From contig JAAYII010000341.1 in assembly GCA_012523535.1 (NCBI GenBank), positions 1 to 7,356 of the forward strand: DNA of 7,356 nucleotides, given 5' to 3'. The notes under the pieces were generated by a model. The model was given only the letters and a program-made list of their open reading frames with translations. It did no database searches and was not told the DNA's origin. Both the position numbers and the translations under genes were made by a program. The stretch is from Peptococcaceae bacterium (GTDB lineage Bacteria; Bacillota; Desulfitobacteriia; Desulfitobacteriales; Syntrophobotulaceae). The stretch's first letter is position 1. Each line of letters begins with the position of its first letter. Below are positions 1 through 6,479 of this stretch, piece after piece.

Positions 1-413
1 GATTGACCCAGGACTACATCAAGGCCAAAATCGAGCAATGGGAAAATGACAGGGTTATCTTAAAATACAGCCCACTGATAAATTATGACCTTTTAGAAGA
101 AGAACGAGTTACCGCCATTATTGATCTTAAAGTCATGTCCCAGCGTGGCCAGGGATATGATAAAATTGCTCAACGTTTTTTGAAATTCCCGCAGATTAAA
201 TCCGTTTACCTGATGTCCGGCGACTATGATCTTTGTCTCATAGTCGACGGCAAGAATATGCATGAAATTGCCCAATTTGTTTCCGATAAACTTTCCCCTC
301 TTGATCTAATCGAAGCCACCTCCACTCGGTTTATCATGCGTCGTTATAAACAAGACGGGGTAGAATTTGTAGGAGAAGGAGAAAGACCTCAACGTCTGAT
401 GATTACGCCATGA
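1..413 (+). CDS. Lrp/AsnC-family transcriptional regulator, 5' end cut off by the window
   Basis: This is the C-terminal part of a feast/famine (Lrp/AsnC) DNA-binding regulator. The frame is open from the first bases. The TTG at 3-5 is probably an internal leucine codon rather than the start, because the readable protein begins in the recognition helix of the winged helix-turn-helix (IKAKIEQWENDRVILKYSPL). The ligand-binding and oligomerising RAM domain follows, from about residue 35 to 115, with the typical GDYDL turn after a strand (VYLMSGDYDL) and a last strand around TSTRFIMRRYK. The gene ends in TGA at 411-413, overlapping the ATG of the aminotransferase by four bases, so the two genes are almost certainly co-transcribed and translationally coupled. 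In B. subtilis the similar pair alaR-alaT couples an Lrp-type regulator to alanine transaminase, so an amino acid effector and local control of the downstream gene are likely. The effector cannot be read from sequence. The promoter and the first half of the HTH lie outside the window. Confidence 0.93.
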   Translation, partial: LTQDYIKAKIEQWENDRVILKYSPLINYDLLEEERVTAIIDLKVMSQRGQGYDKIAQRFLKFPQIKSVYLMSGDYDLCLIVDGKNMHEIAQFVSDKLSPLDLIEATSTRFIMRRYKQDGVEFVGEGERPQRLMITP

Positions 414-1576
414 AACAATATTTGTCACCTTTAGTCTTAAAACTGAAACCTTCAGGTATAAGAAGATTTTTTGATCTAGCCTCAAGCATGGAAGGCGTTA
501 TTTCCCTGGGCGTGGGTGAACCTGATTTTTCAACTCCTTGGGTTATGACCGAAGCGGCCATCTTTTCTCTGGAAAAAGGGCAGACCATGTATACCAGCAA
601 TGCGGGTTTAATCGAGCTCAGACGTGAATTGGCAAAATACCTGGCCAAAAAGCAAGGACTCATCTATAATCCCGATAATGAAATCCTTATTACCGTGGGA
701 GCCAGTGAAGCGCTGGATCTGGCAATGCGGGCTTTAATCACACCGGGAGACGGCGTACTCATTCCAGATCCATCCTATGTAGCTTATGCCGGTTGCGCTG
801 CCATGAGCGGGGCTGATATTCACTATGTACCTTTACGGGCCGAACATGATTTTCGCTTGCAAGTAGAGGACTTACAAATGGCCTACACACCTAATTGCAA
901 GGTATTGGTCCTTTCTTTTCCCAATAACCCCACTGGGGCTATTATGACCAGGGACGACCTGTTGCCTATAGCCCGATTTGTCTCGGAACATGATTTGCTT
1001 GTGGTTTCCGACGAAATTTATTCCGACCTCACATATGAAGGAAAGCACACTCCCTTTGCCAGTTTGCCCTTAATGCACAACAGAACCATTCATGTCAGCG
1101 GTTTTTCCAAAGCTTATGCCATGACCGGTTGGAGAATAGGATATGCCTGCGGTCACCCCGATATTATTCAGGCCATGACAAGGATCCATCAGTACACAAT
1201 CATGTGCGCTCCCATTATGTCGCAAGTTGCTGCTTTGGAAGGACTTAAATCAGGTGAATCGGCCAAAAAAGAAATGCTTTTGGAATACGACCGCCGTCGC
1301 CGCCTTATGGTTCACGGTTTTAGGGAAATGGGACTCTCCTGTTTCGAACCCTTGGGAGCATTTTATGTTTTTCCTGACATTACAGTTACAGGTTTGAGAT
1401 CAGAAGAATTTGCAGAACAATTGCTGCAAGAGGAGAAAGTGGCTGTTGTTCCGGGTACAGCCTTCGGACCGGGCGGAGAAGGACATATTCGTTGTTCCTA
1501 TGCTAATTCCACCCAGCAAATCTCCGAAGCCTTAACCCGGATAAAACGCTTTGTCCAAAAAAGAATAAAAAATTAG
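410..1576 (+). CDS. PLP-dependent class I/II aminotransferase (AlaT/YugH-like)
   Basis: A cytoplasmic fold-type I aminotransferase of 388 residues, the normal full length. Visible landmarks are the N-terminal substrate arm PSGIRRFFDLA (14-24), GVGEPDF (34-40), Tyr123 in the PSYVAY segment, PNNPTG (171-176) binding the cofactor, DEIY (201-204) with the Asp that pairs with the pyridine nitrogen, SGFSK (230-234) with Lys234 as the PLP Schiff-base lysine, Arg242 binding phosphate, and Arg361 in IRCSYA binding the substrate carboxylate. No key residue is missing. The N-terminal arm and the IHQYTIMCAP segment resemble B. subtilis YugH/AlaT, as I recall it, so alanine or a related amino acid with 2-oxoglutarate is the likely reaction. 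An aspartate or aromatic specificity cannot be excluded. The start is the ATG overlapping the regulator stop. There is no close Shine-Dalgarno (the nearest purine-rich run is near 371-382), which suggests translational coupling. The TAG stop lies inside the terminator stem. Confidence 0.95.
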   Translation: MKQYLSPLVLKLKPSGIRRFFDLASSMEGVISLGVGEPDFSTPWVMTEAAIFSLEKGQTMYTSNAGLIELRRELAKYLAKKQGLIYNPDNEILITVGASEALDLAMRALITPGDGVLIPDPSYVAYAGCAAMSGADIHYVPLRAEHDFRLQVEDLQMAYTPNCKVLVLSFPNNPTGAIMTRDDLLPIARFVSEHDLLVVSDEIYSDLTYEGKHTPFASLPLMHNRTIHVSGFSKAYAMTGWRIGYACGHPDIIQAMTRIHQYTIMCAPIMSQVAALEGLKSGESAKKEMLLEYDRRRRLMVHGFREMGLSCFEPLGAFYVFPDITVTGLRSEEFAEQLLQEEKVAVVPGTAFGPGGEGHIRCSYANSTQQISEALTRIKRFVQKRIKN

Positions 1577-1602
1577 CCTAGACCACAGTCTAGGCTAATT
1601 TT
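1569..1602. terminator. Bidirectional Rho-independent terminator between convergent genes
   Basis: A perfect 15-base stem (1569-1583 pairing with 1588-1602) has a CACA loop at 1584-1587. The outer arms are A-rich upstream and T-rich downstream: a T4 run closes it on the + strand, and an A6 run at 1567-1572 supplies T6 on the - strand. It therefore fits termination of both the aminotransferase (+) and the tRNA nucleotidyltransferase gene ending at 1637 (-). The aminotransferase stop codon (1574-1576) is part of the stem. A second, shorter palindrome (GGCTAA TT TTAGCC, 1593-1606) shares the right arm and could form instead. Confidence 0.88.
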
Positions 1603-1636
1603 AGCCCCAGCGTTTTATCTCGGCATATACTTTCTT

Positions 1637-3187
1637 TTAAAAATGTGAGTTAAGCTCAATTTGCATTTCTTGCATGGCTCTGGCTCGAACACGGCTCTTA
1701 AAAATACCCAGTTCTTCTCCTTTTATTCCTTGTGACACTGAAAACTGCCGGAAGTTTTTCCAATTAATTTTAGGAAGGTTTTCATTTTGCCATAGTGCGA
1801 TTTGGATTAATTCACCGGTAATTTTATCTAATACCTCATTCTGTTCCTCCGTATGGACTTTTCCCGCTTGAAAATCGGCCCGCCACAAAAGAATGAAATC
1901 ATGGATCTTCTGCAATTCGAATTCTCTACCGTTCCAACAGGTTTGCCAAACCAAAGCTGCCGCTCTGTCTCTAAAAGGCTTTCTAGTTGGTTCACCTCTT
2001 AGTTCGGGCATAAAGATTAAAGTAGCCTGCATATGATTGGCAATCAGCTCCACCAGGTCTTTCTCCCTCTTTTCCCCTTTTCCCGGAAAAAACATGGCAA
2101 AGGAATACCTTTTTAGAATCTCGGCCGCCAGTTTTGCGCTTGCCCTTTCATGATTAAGGAAATGCCTTTTACCGTTCTCAACCTGTGTTAAGCCTTGCGG
2201 TACTTCCTCATGGCTTAAAAGGCGTTTGAACTGTACGACTTGGGGAAAATGATCCAACCTGGCCCCCAACATCTTGACCTGTTTGCCAAGTAACGGATGC
2301 AATTTATAATCCAACTCATTTTTTCCCCTGGTACCGATTATTTGACAGCCTTCAAGCCAATAATTGTCATCCCTGTATTCCAGCTTTCCCGCCAAATAAT
2401 ATTCCCGAGAAGCAGTTTCCCATTTGCCGAGATCATGGAACAGCCCGGCCAAGCGCAAAAAAAGATCCTGCGGAGTGTTCCTGAACACTGCCATAGTATG
2501 GTCCCAGACATCCAGGGAATGATACTGATTTTGTACTACCCCTTTAAGCCTGGCCAATTCCGGAATAAAAACATGCCAATAGCTTAAATCCCAAAGCATG
2601 TTTACCGCCTTTTCAGCTTCCGATAAAACTAAAATCTCGGCCAGTTCAGCCGTAACCCTTTCCTTGGCTGTTTGAACCAGCAAATTTATTTGCTCCCTGG
2701 CCTGAGACCAGACTTTATCTTCAATATTAAATCCCAGTTTTACTGCCAGTTTTACCATTCTCAATATCCGTACTGGATCCTGCTTAAAAGTGATTTCGGG
2801 TTGATTACAGGTGCGCAGGATTTTTTCTTTAAGATCCCGCCTGCCATCCAAAGGATCAAAAATTTGCCCATTGTCCGGGTTCATATACATTGCATTGATG
2901 GTAAAATCCCGGCGACGAGCATCTTGTTCCAGGTCGGTAACACAAGTTATATCTATTCTCCCTTCTCCTTGAAATAGACTAATGGTTGTAAATTTGGCTC
3001 CTATTTTATGAGGCCTGTATCCATGCTCTCGTAAAATCTCATCCGCTTTTTCAATTTCCAAGGTGCTTACCAAATCCATATCTTTGGATTCAGTTCCTAA
3101 CAAATAGTCTCTAACGGCTCCGCCAACCAACCATACCGGAGCATACCCGGCAAGCAGCCCAATGACCTCTTGATGAAAACCTTGCAT
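1637..3187 (-). CDS. tRNA nucleotidyltransferase (class II CCA/A-adding family) with HD domain
   Basis: A class II nucleotidyltransferase that adds or repairs the 3' CCA of tRNA, using ATP/CTP and metal. The chosen ATG (complement 3185-3187) has GGGAGGG six bases upstream and gives 516 residues. An in-frame TTG seven codons earlier is less likely because that Shine-Dalgarno would lie inside the gene. Visible parts are VGGAVRD (21-27), DMD with catalytic Asp36 and Asp38, a third acidic site in RIDI (Asp79), RRDFTINAM (92-100), a motif D of QDPVR (136-140), a neck/body region around 175-215, and an HD phosphohydrolase domain starting HDLGK (251-255) with HERAS (346-350) and NHM (384-386). The segment GAKFTT (63-68) looks like the GxxFGT of CCA enzymes rather than the RRF signature of bacterial poly(A) polymerases. 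Oddities are Gln136 in place of the usual Glu and a long insertion in the HD domain. It lies 84 bases downstream of the M29 gene and is probably co-transcribed with it. An A-adding or poly(A) polymerase activity remains possible. Confidence 0.88.
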   Translation of the reverse strand: MQGFHQEVIGLLAGYAPVWLVGGAVRDYLLGTESKDMDLVSTLEIEKADEILREHGYRPHKIGAKFTTISLFQGEGRIDITCVTDLEQDARRRDFTINAMYMNPDNGQIFDPLDGRRDLKEKILRTCNQPEITFKQDPVRILRMVKLAVKLGFNIEDKVWSQAREQINLLVQTAKERVTAELAEILVLSEAEKAVNMLWDLSYWHVFIPELARLKGVVQNQYHSLDVWDHTMAVFRNTPQDLFLRLAGLFHDLGKWETASREYYLAGKLEYRDDNYWLEGCQIIGTRGKNELDYKLHPLLGKQVKMLGARLDHFPQVVQFKRLLSHEEVPQGLTQVENGKRHFLNHERASAKLAAEILKRYSFAMFFPGKGEKREKDLVELIANHMQATLIFMPELRGEPTRKPFRDRAAALVWQTCWNGREFELQKIHDFILLWRADFQAGKVHTEEQNEVLDKITGELIQIALWQNENLPKINWKNFRQFSVSQGIKGEELGIFKSRVRARAMQEMQIELNSHF

Positions 3188-3193
3188 GCCAAA

Positions 3194-3200
3194 CCCTCCC
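3194..3200 (-). promoter_or_regulatory. Shine-Dalgarno that decides the start of the tRNA nucleotidyltransferase
   Basis: GGGAGGG on the minus strand lies six bases before the ATG at 3187-3185. It sets the start at this ATG rather than at the upstream in-frame TTG (3208-3206), whose reading would run through the binding site. Confidence 0.75.
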
Positions 3201-3271
3201 GTCACCAACCTGAAACACCTTATTTTGATTTTTATATTTTTAATTCTGCCTGTCCGCTTCGACTGGAACGT

Positions 3272-4387
3272 TTATTTTAAGTTCTCCGGATTTAATCCCT
3301 GCAATTCGGGCAAAACAAAGCGACCGTCTTTACGGACCAATTTGTCGTCAAAATATATTTCTCCTCCACCGTATTCCGGTCTCTGGATGCATACCAAATC
3401 CCAATGAATGGCTGAGCGGTTGCCGTTATCACATTCATCATAAGCCGAACCCGGGGTGAAATGGAAACTTCCGTCGATTTTCTCATCGAATAATGTATCC
3501 TTCATTGGTTTTTGAATATGGGGATTAAAACCCAAAGAAAATTCGCCGATAAAACGCGCTCCCTCATCGGTGTCCAGGATTTGGTTAATTTTTTCCGTAT
3601 TATTAGCCATGGCTTTAATAATTTTGCCCTTTTTGAATTCTAAAACGATGTTTTCAAAAGTATAACCTTGATAGACTGCCGGTGTGTTATAAGTGATACG
3701 CCCGTTGACTGAGTCTCTTACTGGTGCCGTAAACAGTTCACCATCAGGAATATTCATCTTGCCGTCACATTTGACGGCCGGCAATCCTTTTATGGAGAAC
3801 TCCAGTTCTGTTCCCGGACCGATAATTCTTACCTTATCCGTTTTTTCCATCAGCTCTTGCAAAGGATTCATGGCTGCTGACATTTTCGAGTAGTCCAAAT
3901 TGCAAACAGCAAAATAAAAGTCTTCAAAACCTTCGATGCTCATTTCAGCCAGTTGGGCCATGGAAGCATTCGGATAGCGCAAGACACACCATTTGGTATG
4001 TTTAACCCTTTGTTCGGAATGGACCGGTTTTGAATAATGGGTCATATAAACCTGCATTTTCTCACTGGGTACATCGGCCAATTCATTAATATTTTCCCCG
4101 GCCCGGATCCCAATATAGGCCTGCATCTCTTTCATCCTGGCCAAATCCCATCTGGCCATGGCCTGGGCCTGTTCTACGGAGAGCCCTTTTAAAATATCCC
4201 GCTGTAAGGTATGATTGCTTAAAGAAAGAAAAGGTTGAGCGCCTACCTTATATGCTTCTCTTATTAAAGCTTGAGCCAAAGGTATTTCCACACCTGATAC
4301 TTCAATCAATACTTTCTCACCCTGTTTTAAATCCAAGGAATAGTTGATAATATTCTTAGCCAAAAGTTCAATTCTTTGATCTTTCAT
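3272..4387 (-). CDS. Aminopeptidase, peptidase family M29 (AmpS/AmpT-like)
   Basis: A cytoplasmic dinuclear-metal aminopeptidase that removes N-terminal residues from peptides, 371 residues. Family knowledge of T. thermophilus AmpT and S. aureus AmpS gives a ligand set of two Glu, two His and one Asp plus an active-site Tyr. The same pattern is here: Glu217 in IPDGELFTAP, Glu282 in GEFSLG, His309 in SFHF, Tyr316, and His328/Asp330 in SAIHWD. Spacings match the family except that the loop between Tyr316 and His328 is short. The N-terminal half (1-190) is the usual less conserved alpha/beta domain. There is no signal peptide. The length is somewhat shorter than the roughly 400-410 residues common in the family, with the ends intact. 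The ATG start follows AAGGGAAGAG, an acceptable binding site. It is the first gene of a minus-strand unit with the tRNA nucleotidyltransferase and is divergent from the RluA-type gene. The natural substrate is unknown. Confidence 0.92.
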   Translation of the reverse strand: MKDQRIELLAKNIINYSLDLKQGEKVLIEVSGVEIPLAQALIREAYKVGAQPFLSLSNHTLQRDILKGLSVEQAQAMARWDLARMKEMQAYIGIRAGENINELADVPSEKMQVYMTHYSKPVHSEQRVKHTKWCVLRYPNASMAQLAEMSIEGFEDFYFAVCNLDYSKMSAAMNPLQELMEKTDKVRIIGPGTELEFSIKGLPAVKCDGKMNIPDGELFTAPVRDSVNGRITYNTPAVYQGYTFENIVLEFKKGKIIKAMANNTEKINQILDTDEGARFIGEFSLGFNPHIQKPMKDTLFDEKIDGSFHFTPGSAYDECDNGNRSAIHWDLVCIQRPEYGGGEIYFDDKLVRKDGRFVLPELQGLNPENLK

Positions 4388-4421
4388 ACGACTCTTCCCT
4401 TCAATGGAATTTCCTTTATCC

Positions 4422-4450
4422 AGAATAAATGTTTAATACGTAGGTGTCAA
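4422..4450 (-). promoter_or_regulatory. Sigma-A type promoter for the M29 aminopeptidase unit
   Basis: On the minus strand a perfect TTGACA (complement 4445-4450) is followed after 17 bases by TATTCT (complement 4422-4427). That predicts a transcription start near 4415 and a leader of about 27 bases before the M29 ATG. The -35 box lies directly beside the RluA-type start codon (4451) and overlaps the purine stretch that serves as that gene's ribosome binding site. Confidence 0.6.
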
Positions 4451-5365
4451 ATGACAACGGGTAAGCTGTTCACTTATGTTTTAAAACCTGAGGACCATGG
4501 AAAAAAATACGAAGATATTCTGCGCAGGCGATTCTGTTTCTCGGCCAAATTGATCCAACGGTTAAAAATAGGGGAAAAGGTATGGGTTGACGGGAAATTC
4601 ACATTTCTCAATGTTCGAGGCCAAGCAGGCCAAACCCTGGTGGCCAATATTGAGGAAGAGGAAATTCCCACTATCCGGGCAGAGCATCTTCCCCTGGAAA
4701 TATTATTCGAAGATAGTTTTTTCCTGGCCGTGAATAAGCCCCCCGGCCAAGTTGTCCACCCTACCCGGGGCTACCAAACGGGAACCCTGGCTAACGCTGT
4801 CACCGGTTATTGGCTAGAAAAAGGAGAACCCCGCATTTTCCGCCCGGTTTTTCGCATCGACAAAAACACTTCAGGCCTTGTACTGATCGCCAAATCCAGG
4901 TATACCCATCATCAAATGAATGTTCTGACCGCCCGCAATAAAATAGTTAAAAAATACCTAGGCCTTGTGCAAGGCCAATTTCCCCGAGATGAAGGACAAT
5001 TTGACCAATCCATAAGACTAAAAAACGGCAGCTTTATTCAGCGGGAAGTCCACGAGGAGGGGCAATCTGCCCTTACCCTCTATCGAACCCTCAAACGTTA
5101 CGAACATTTCACCCTGATGGAATTCAGTTTAATAACCGGGCGAACCCACCAGATCCGGGTCCATTGCCAACACAGCGGTTATCCTCTTTTGGGCGATGAT
5201 TTGTACGGAGGAGATACAACTCTAATTACCAGGCAAGCCTTACACTGTTATTATTGCAGTTTTCCCCATCCCTTAAATGGGGAGCCTGTCGTAATCAAAG
5301 CTCCGCTACCGAAGGACATGCTAACACTTTTAGGACCAAATCCGGATCAAGAATTGCCCCTATGA
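4451..5365 (+). CDS. RluA/RluD-family pseudouridine synthase
   Basis: This enzyme isomerises uridine to pseudouridine in rRNA or tRNA; 304 residues. An N-terminal S4-like RNA-binding segment (about 20-65, with RRRFCFSAKLIQRLKIG) precedes the catalytic domain. Landmarks are NKPPG (95-99), VVHPTRG (101-107), catalytic Asp137 in RIDKNTSGL (135-143), Tyr169 in KKYLGLV, and the family signature GRTHQIRVHCQHSGYPLLGD (230-249). The first position of the usual HRLD motif is Phe134 here, a tolerated change. The start is the ATG at 4451, with AGGTG four bases upstream. The frame is open back to an ATG at 4376, but that would place 25 unlike residues over the start of the divergent M29 gene. The target uridine cannot be told from sequence, and several paralogues of this family are usual in Clostridia. 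The 3' end overlaps the DUF3793 gene in antisense. I could not find a convincing promoter in the 63-base divergent gap for this strand. Confidence 0.93.
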   Translation: MTTGKLFTYVLKPEDHGKKYEDILRRRFCFSAKLIQRLKIGEKVWVDGKFTFLNVRGQAGQTLVANIEEEEIPTIRAEHLPLEILFEDSFFLAVNKPPGQVVHPTRGYQTGTLANAVTGYWLEKGEPRIFRPVFRIDKNTSGLVLIAKSRYTHHQMNVLTARNKIVKKYLGLVQGQFPRDEGQFDQSIRLKNGSFIQREVHEEGQSALTLYRTLKRYEHFTLMEFSLITGRTHQIRVHCQHSGYPLLGDDLYGGDTTLITRQALHCYYCSFPHPLNGEPVVIKAPLPKDMLTLLGPNPDQELPL

Positions 5366-5954
5366 CCATCAATCTGGCCACATCATAATGATGAAAGATC
5401 TTTAAGGCCAAGTCCGGATTATGAAAAACCTTCCAATAACCACATAAAAGAACTTTGGGGCTTTGCTCATCTTGCGGACTTAATTGACTCTGAAATCCCT
5501 TTTCCCGGCATTCCATAAAGGCCTTGACATCCTGCCAGGGAAATCCTAAAAAAATCCCAACTTCATGAGGGCACCCGGACTTAAATTTGGCTTTAAGCAA
5601 ATAGAGCATATTTTTTAAATCGTCCCCATATCCCAGTTTCCAAAGGAATTTTTTGTTCTCCATAAGCGCCAGGTGTTGGGCCAATACGTCTTCTCTATAA
5701 AATAAAACCAGAATCCTTCGGGGAGATCTTTTCATTTCCAGAAAGTCAAGCTTTAACCTGCCGCAAATATCAGTTTTCCAAATATCCCAAATGTTCGGCA
5801 AATTTCTGGTACTATTTCCTATAGATACCAAACAGGCCGGTTTAATCCCCAGCACTGTTGGTGCGGTTTGAAAAGCAATACGCTGCAAAAGATAATTATA
5901 GTCATCTAAGTTTTTACAGTATTCAATATAGTTGCGCAAAAATTTTTTATTCAA
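5295..5954 (-). CDS. DUF3793 family protein
   Basis: A conserved protein of unknown function found mainly in Clostridia; 219 residues, no signal peptide or membrane segment. Recognition rests on TAPTVLGIKPACLVSI (30-45), the RRILVLFYR strand (79-87), the family hallmark PHEVGIFLGFPWQDVKAF (129-146), and GYWKVF (172-177). The Cys usual before APT is Thr30 here. The start is a TTG (complement 5952-5954) preceded by GGGGTG ten bases upstream and by a good promoter, with no in-frame ATG before residue 74. A second TTG at codon 6 is an alternative start. Between the hallmark and GYWKVF there is a polar linker (about 153-169). The last 24 codons, including the stop, lie over the 3' end of the RluA-type gene on the other strand, so this C-terminal tail may be a lineage-specific extension. 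It appears to be a single-gene transcription unit, isolated from the upstream gene by a terminator. Confidence 0.88.
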   Translation of the reverse strand: MNKKFLRNYIEYCKNLDDYNYLLQRIAFQTAPTVLGIKPACLVSIGNSTRNLPNIWDIWKTDICGRLKLDFLEMKRSPRRILVLFYREDVLAQHLALMENKKFLWKLGYGDDLKNMLYLLKAKFKSGCPHEVGIFLGFPWQDVKAFMECREKGFQSQLSPQDEQSPKVLLCGYWKVFHNPDLALKIFHHYDVARLMVIGAILDPDLVLKVLACPSVAEL

Positions 5955-5981
5955 AAAACTTTTTCACCCCGGATAAAAGTG

Positions 5982-6011
5982 CTTATATTTCTTCTCTGCT
6001 TATCATGTCTA
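5982..6011 (-). promoter_or_regulatory. Sigma-A type promoter for the DUF3793 gene
   Basis: On the minus strand TAGACA (complement 6006-6011) is separated by 18 bases from TATAAG (complement 5982-5987), each matching consensus at five of six positions. The predicted start near 5975 leaves a leader of about 21 bases that contains the GGGGTG binding site (complement 5965-5970). This supports the TTG start at 5954. Confidence 0.6.
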
Positions 6012-6053
6012 AGCAAATTAAATTTTATAACTTTTGTTACCCTACCATACCGT

Positions 6054-6096
6054 AAAAAAATTAAGCCTTACTCCATAAGGGGATAAGGCTTAATTT
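6054..6096 (-). terminator. Rho-independent terminator after the exported-protein gene
   Basis: A 13-base stem pairs 6058-6070 with 6084-6096. Above a single bulged base it extends through CTCC/GGGG pairing to an ATAA loop. On the minus strand the hairpin is followed by T7 (A-run 6054-6060), so it terminates transcription coming from the gene ending at 6120 and separates it from the DUF3793 gene. Plus-strand T's after the stem are few, so it is mainly a minus-strand terminator. Confidence 0.85.
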
Positions 6097-6119
6097 ATAA
6101 CAATTGTCAGTCCGTTCAG

Positions 6120-6461
6120 CTATTTGAAAAGCCAGTTAAAGATGGATTTAAAGAAGGATGCCAGGCGTTGGAAAAACCCCGATTTTTCAGTTTCAGCCAC
6201 TGCCTCAAAAGCAATACTGTCTTGGGCAATATTCCTTTCAGTAGCGTTTTCCAAGGCAGGAGCCGGTTCAGCTCCATCCGTCAAGGGAATTATTTCATGG
6301 CCTTGGACAACTTCAATCATCTCGCTGCCAAGGATCTTATGAATTTTGGTTATACTTTCTTTATTATAAGGTTCAATTCCAATCTCCACTCGGTTGATAA
6401 AAACATTAATGCCGGTATGATGAATTTTTATTCCTTCTTTTATAAGGCTATCCCTGGCCAA
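6120..6461 (-). CDS. C-terminal part of the split exported protein, possible reinitiation product
   Basis: This is the continuation of the exported-protein frame after the TAG. A TTG at 6459-6461 could restart translation: AAAGGGA (complement 6469-6475) lies seven bases before it and the stop is only five codons upstream. The 113-residue product would have no signal peptide, so it would stay in the cytoplasm, which makes an independent function doubtful. It carries the NRVEIGIEPYN strand, an acidic linker rich in Glu and Ala, and the amphipathic tail GFFQRLASFFKSIFNWLFK. The good binding site may be chance. Confidence 0.35.
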   Translation of the reverse strand: MARDSLIKEGIKIHHTGINVFINRVEIGIEPYNKESITKIHKILGSEMIEVVQGHEIIPLTDGAEPAPALENATERNIAQDSIAFEAVAETEKSGFFQRLASFFKSIFNWLFK

Positions 6462-6476
6462 CTCAATTTCCCTTTG

Positions 6477-6479
6477 CTA
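6477..6479 (-). other. In-frame TAG inside the exported-protein gene
   Basis: The codon context on the minus strand is CAA TAG CAA AGG GAA. The frame before and after is the same, with no insertion or deletion needed. A single C to T change from CAG (Gln) would create it. Confidence 0.85.

Noticed and set aside
1674..2977. Several plus-strand open frames opposite the tRNA nucleotidyltransferase
   Set aside because: They are shadows of a gene with full family motifs; none has a family-like sequence or start signals.
4432..4439. TTTAAT/TAATAC as a plus-strand -10 box for the RluA-type gene
   Set aside because: There is no acceptable -35 at 16-18 bases upstream, and the leader would be only a few bases long.
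4376..4450. Longer start (ATG at 4376) for the RluA-type gene
   Set aside because: It adds 25 residues unlike the family, overlaps the divergent M29 start, and has no good binding site. ATG 4451 has AGGTG just before it.
6477..6479. Pyrrolysine at the TAG
   Set aside because: No pyl gene, methylamine methyltransferase or PYLIS-like signal is in the window, the host protein is not a known Pyl protein, and TAG ends three genes normally. Kept only as a testable possibility.
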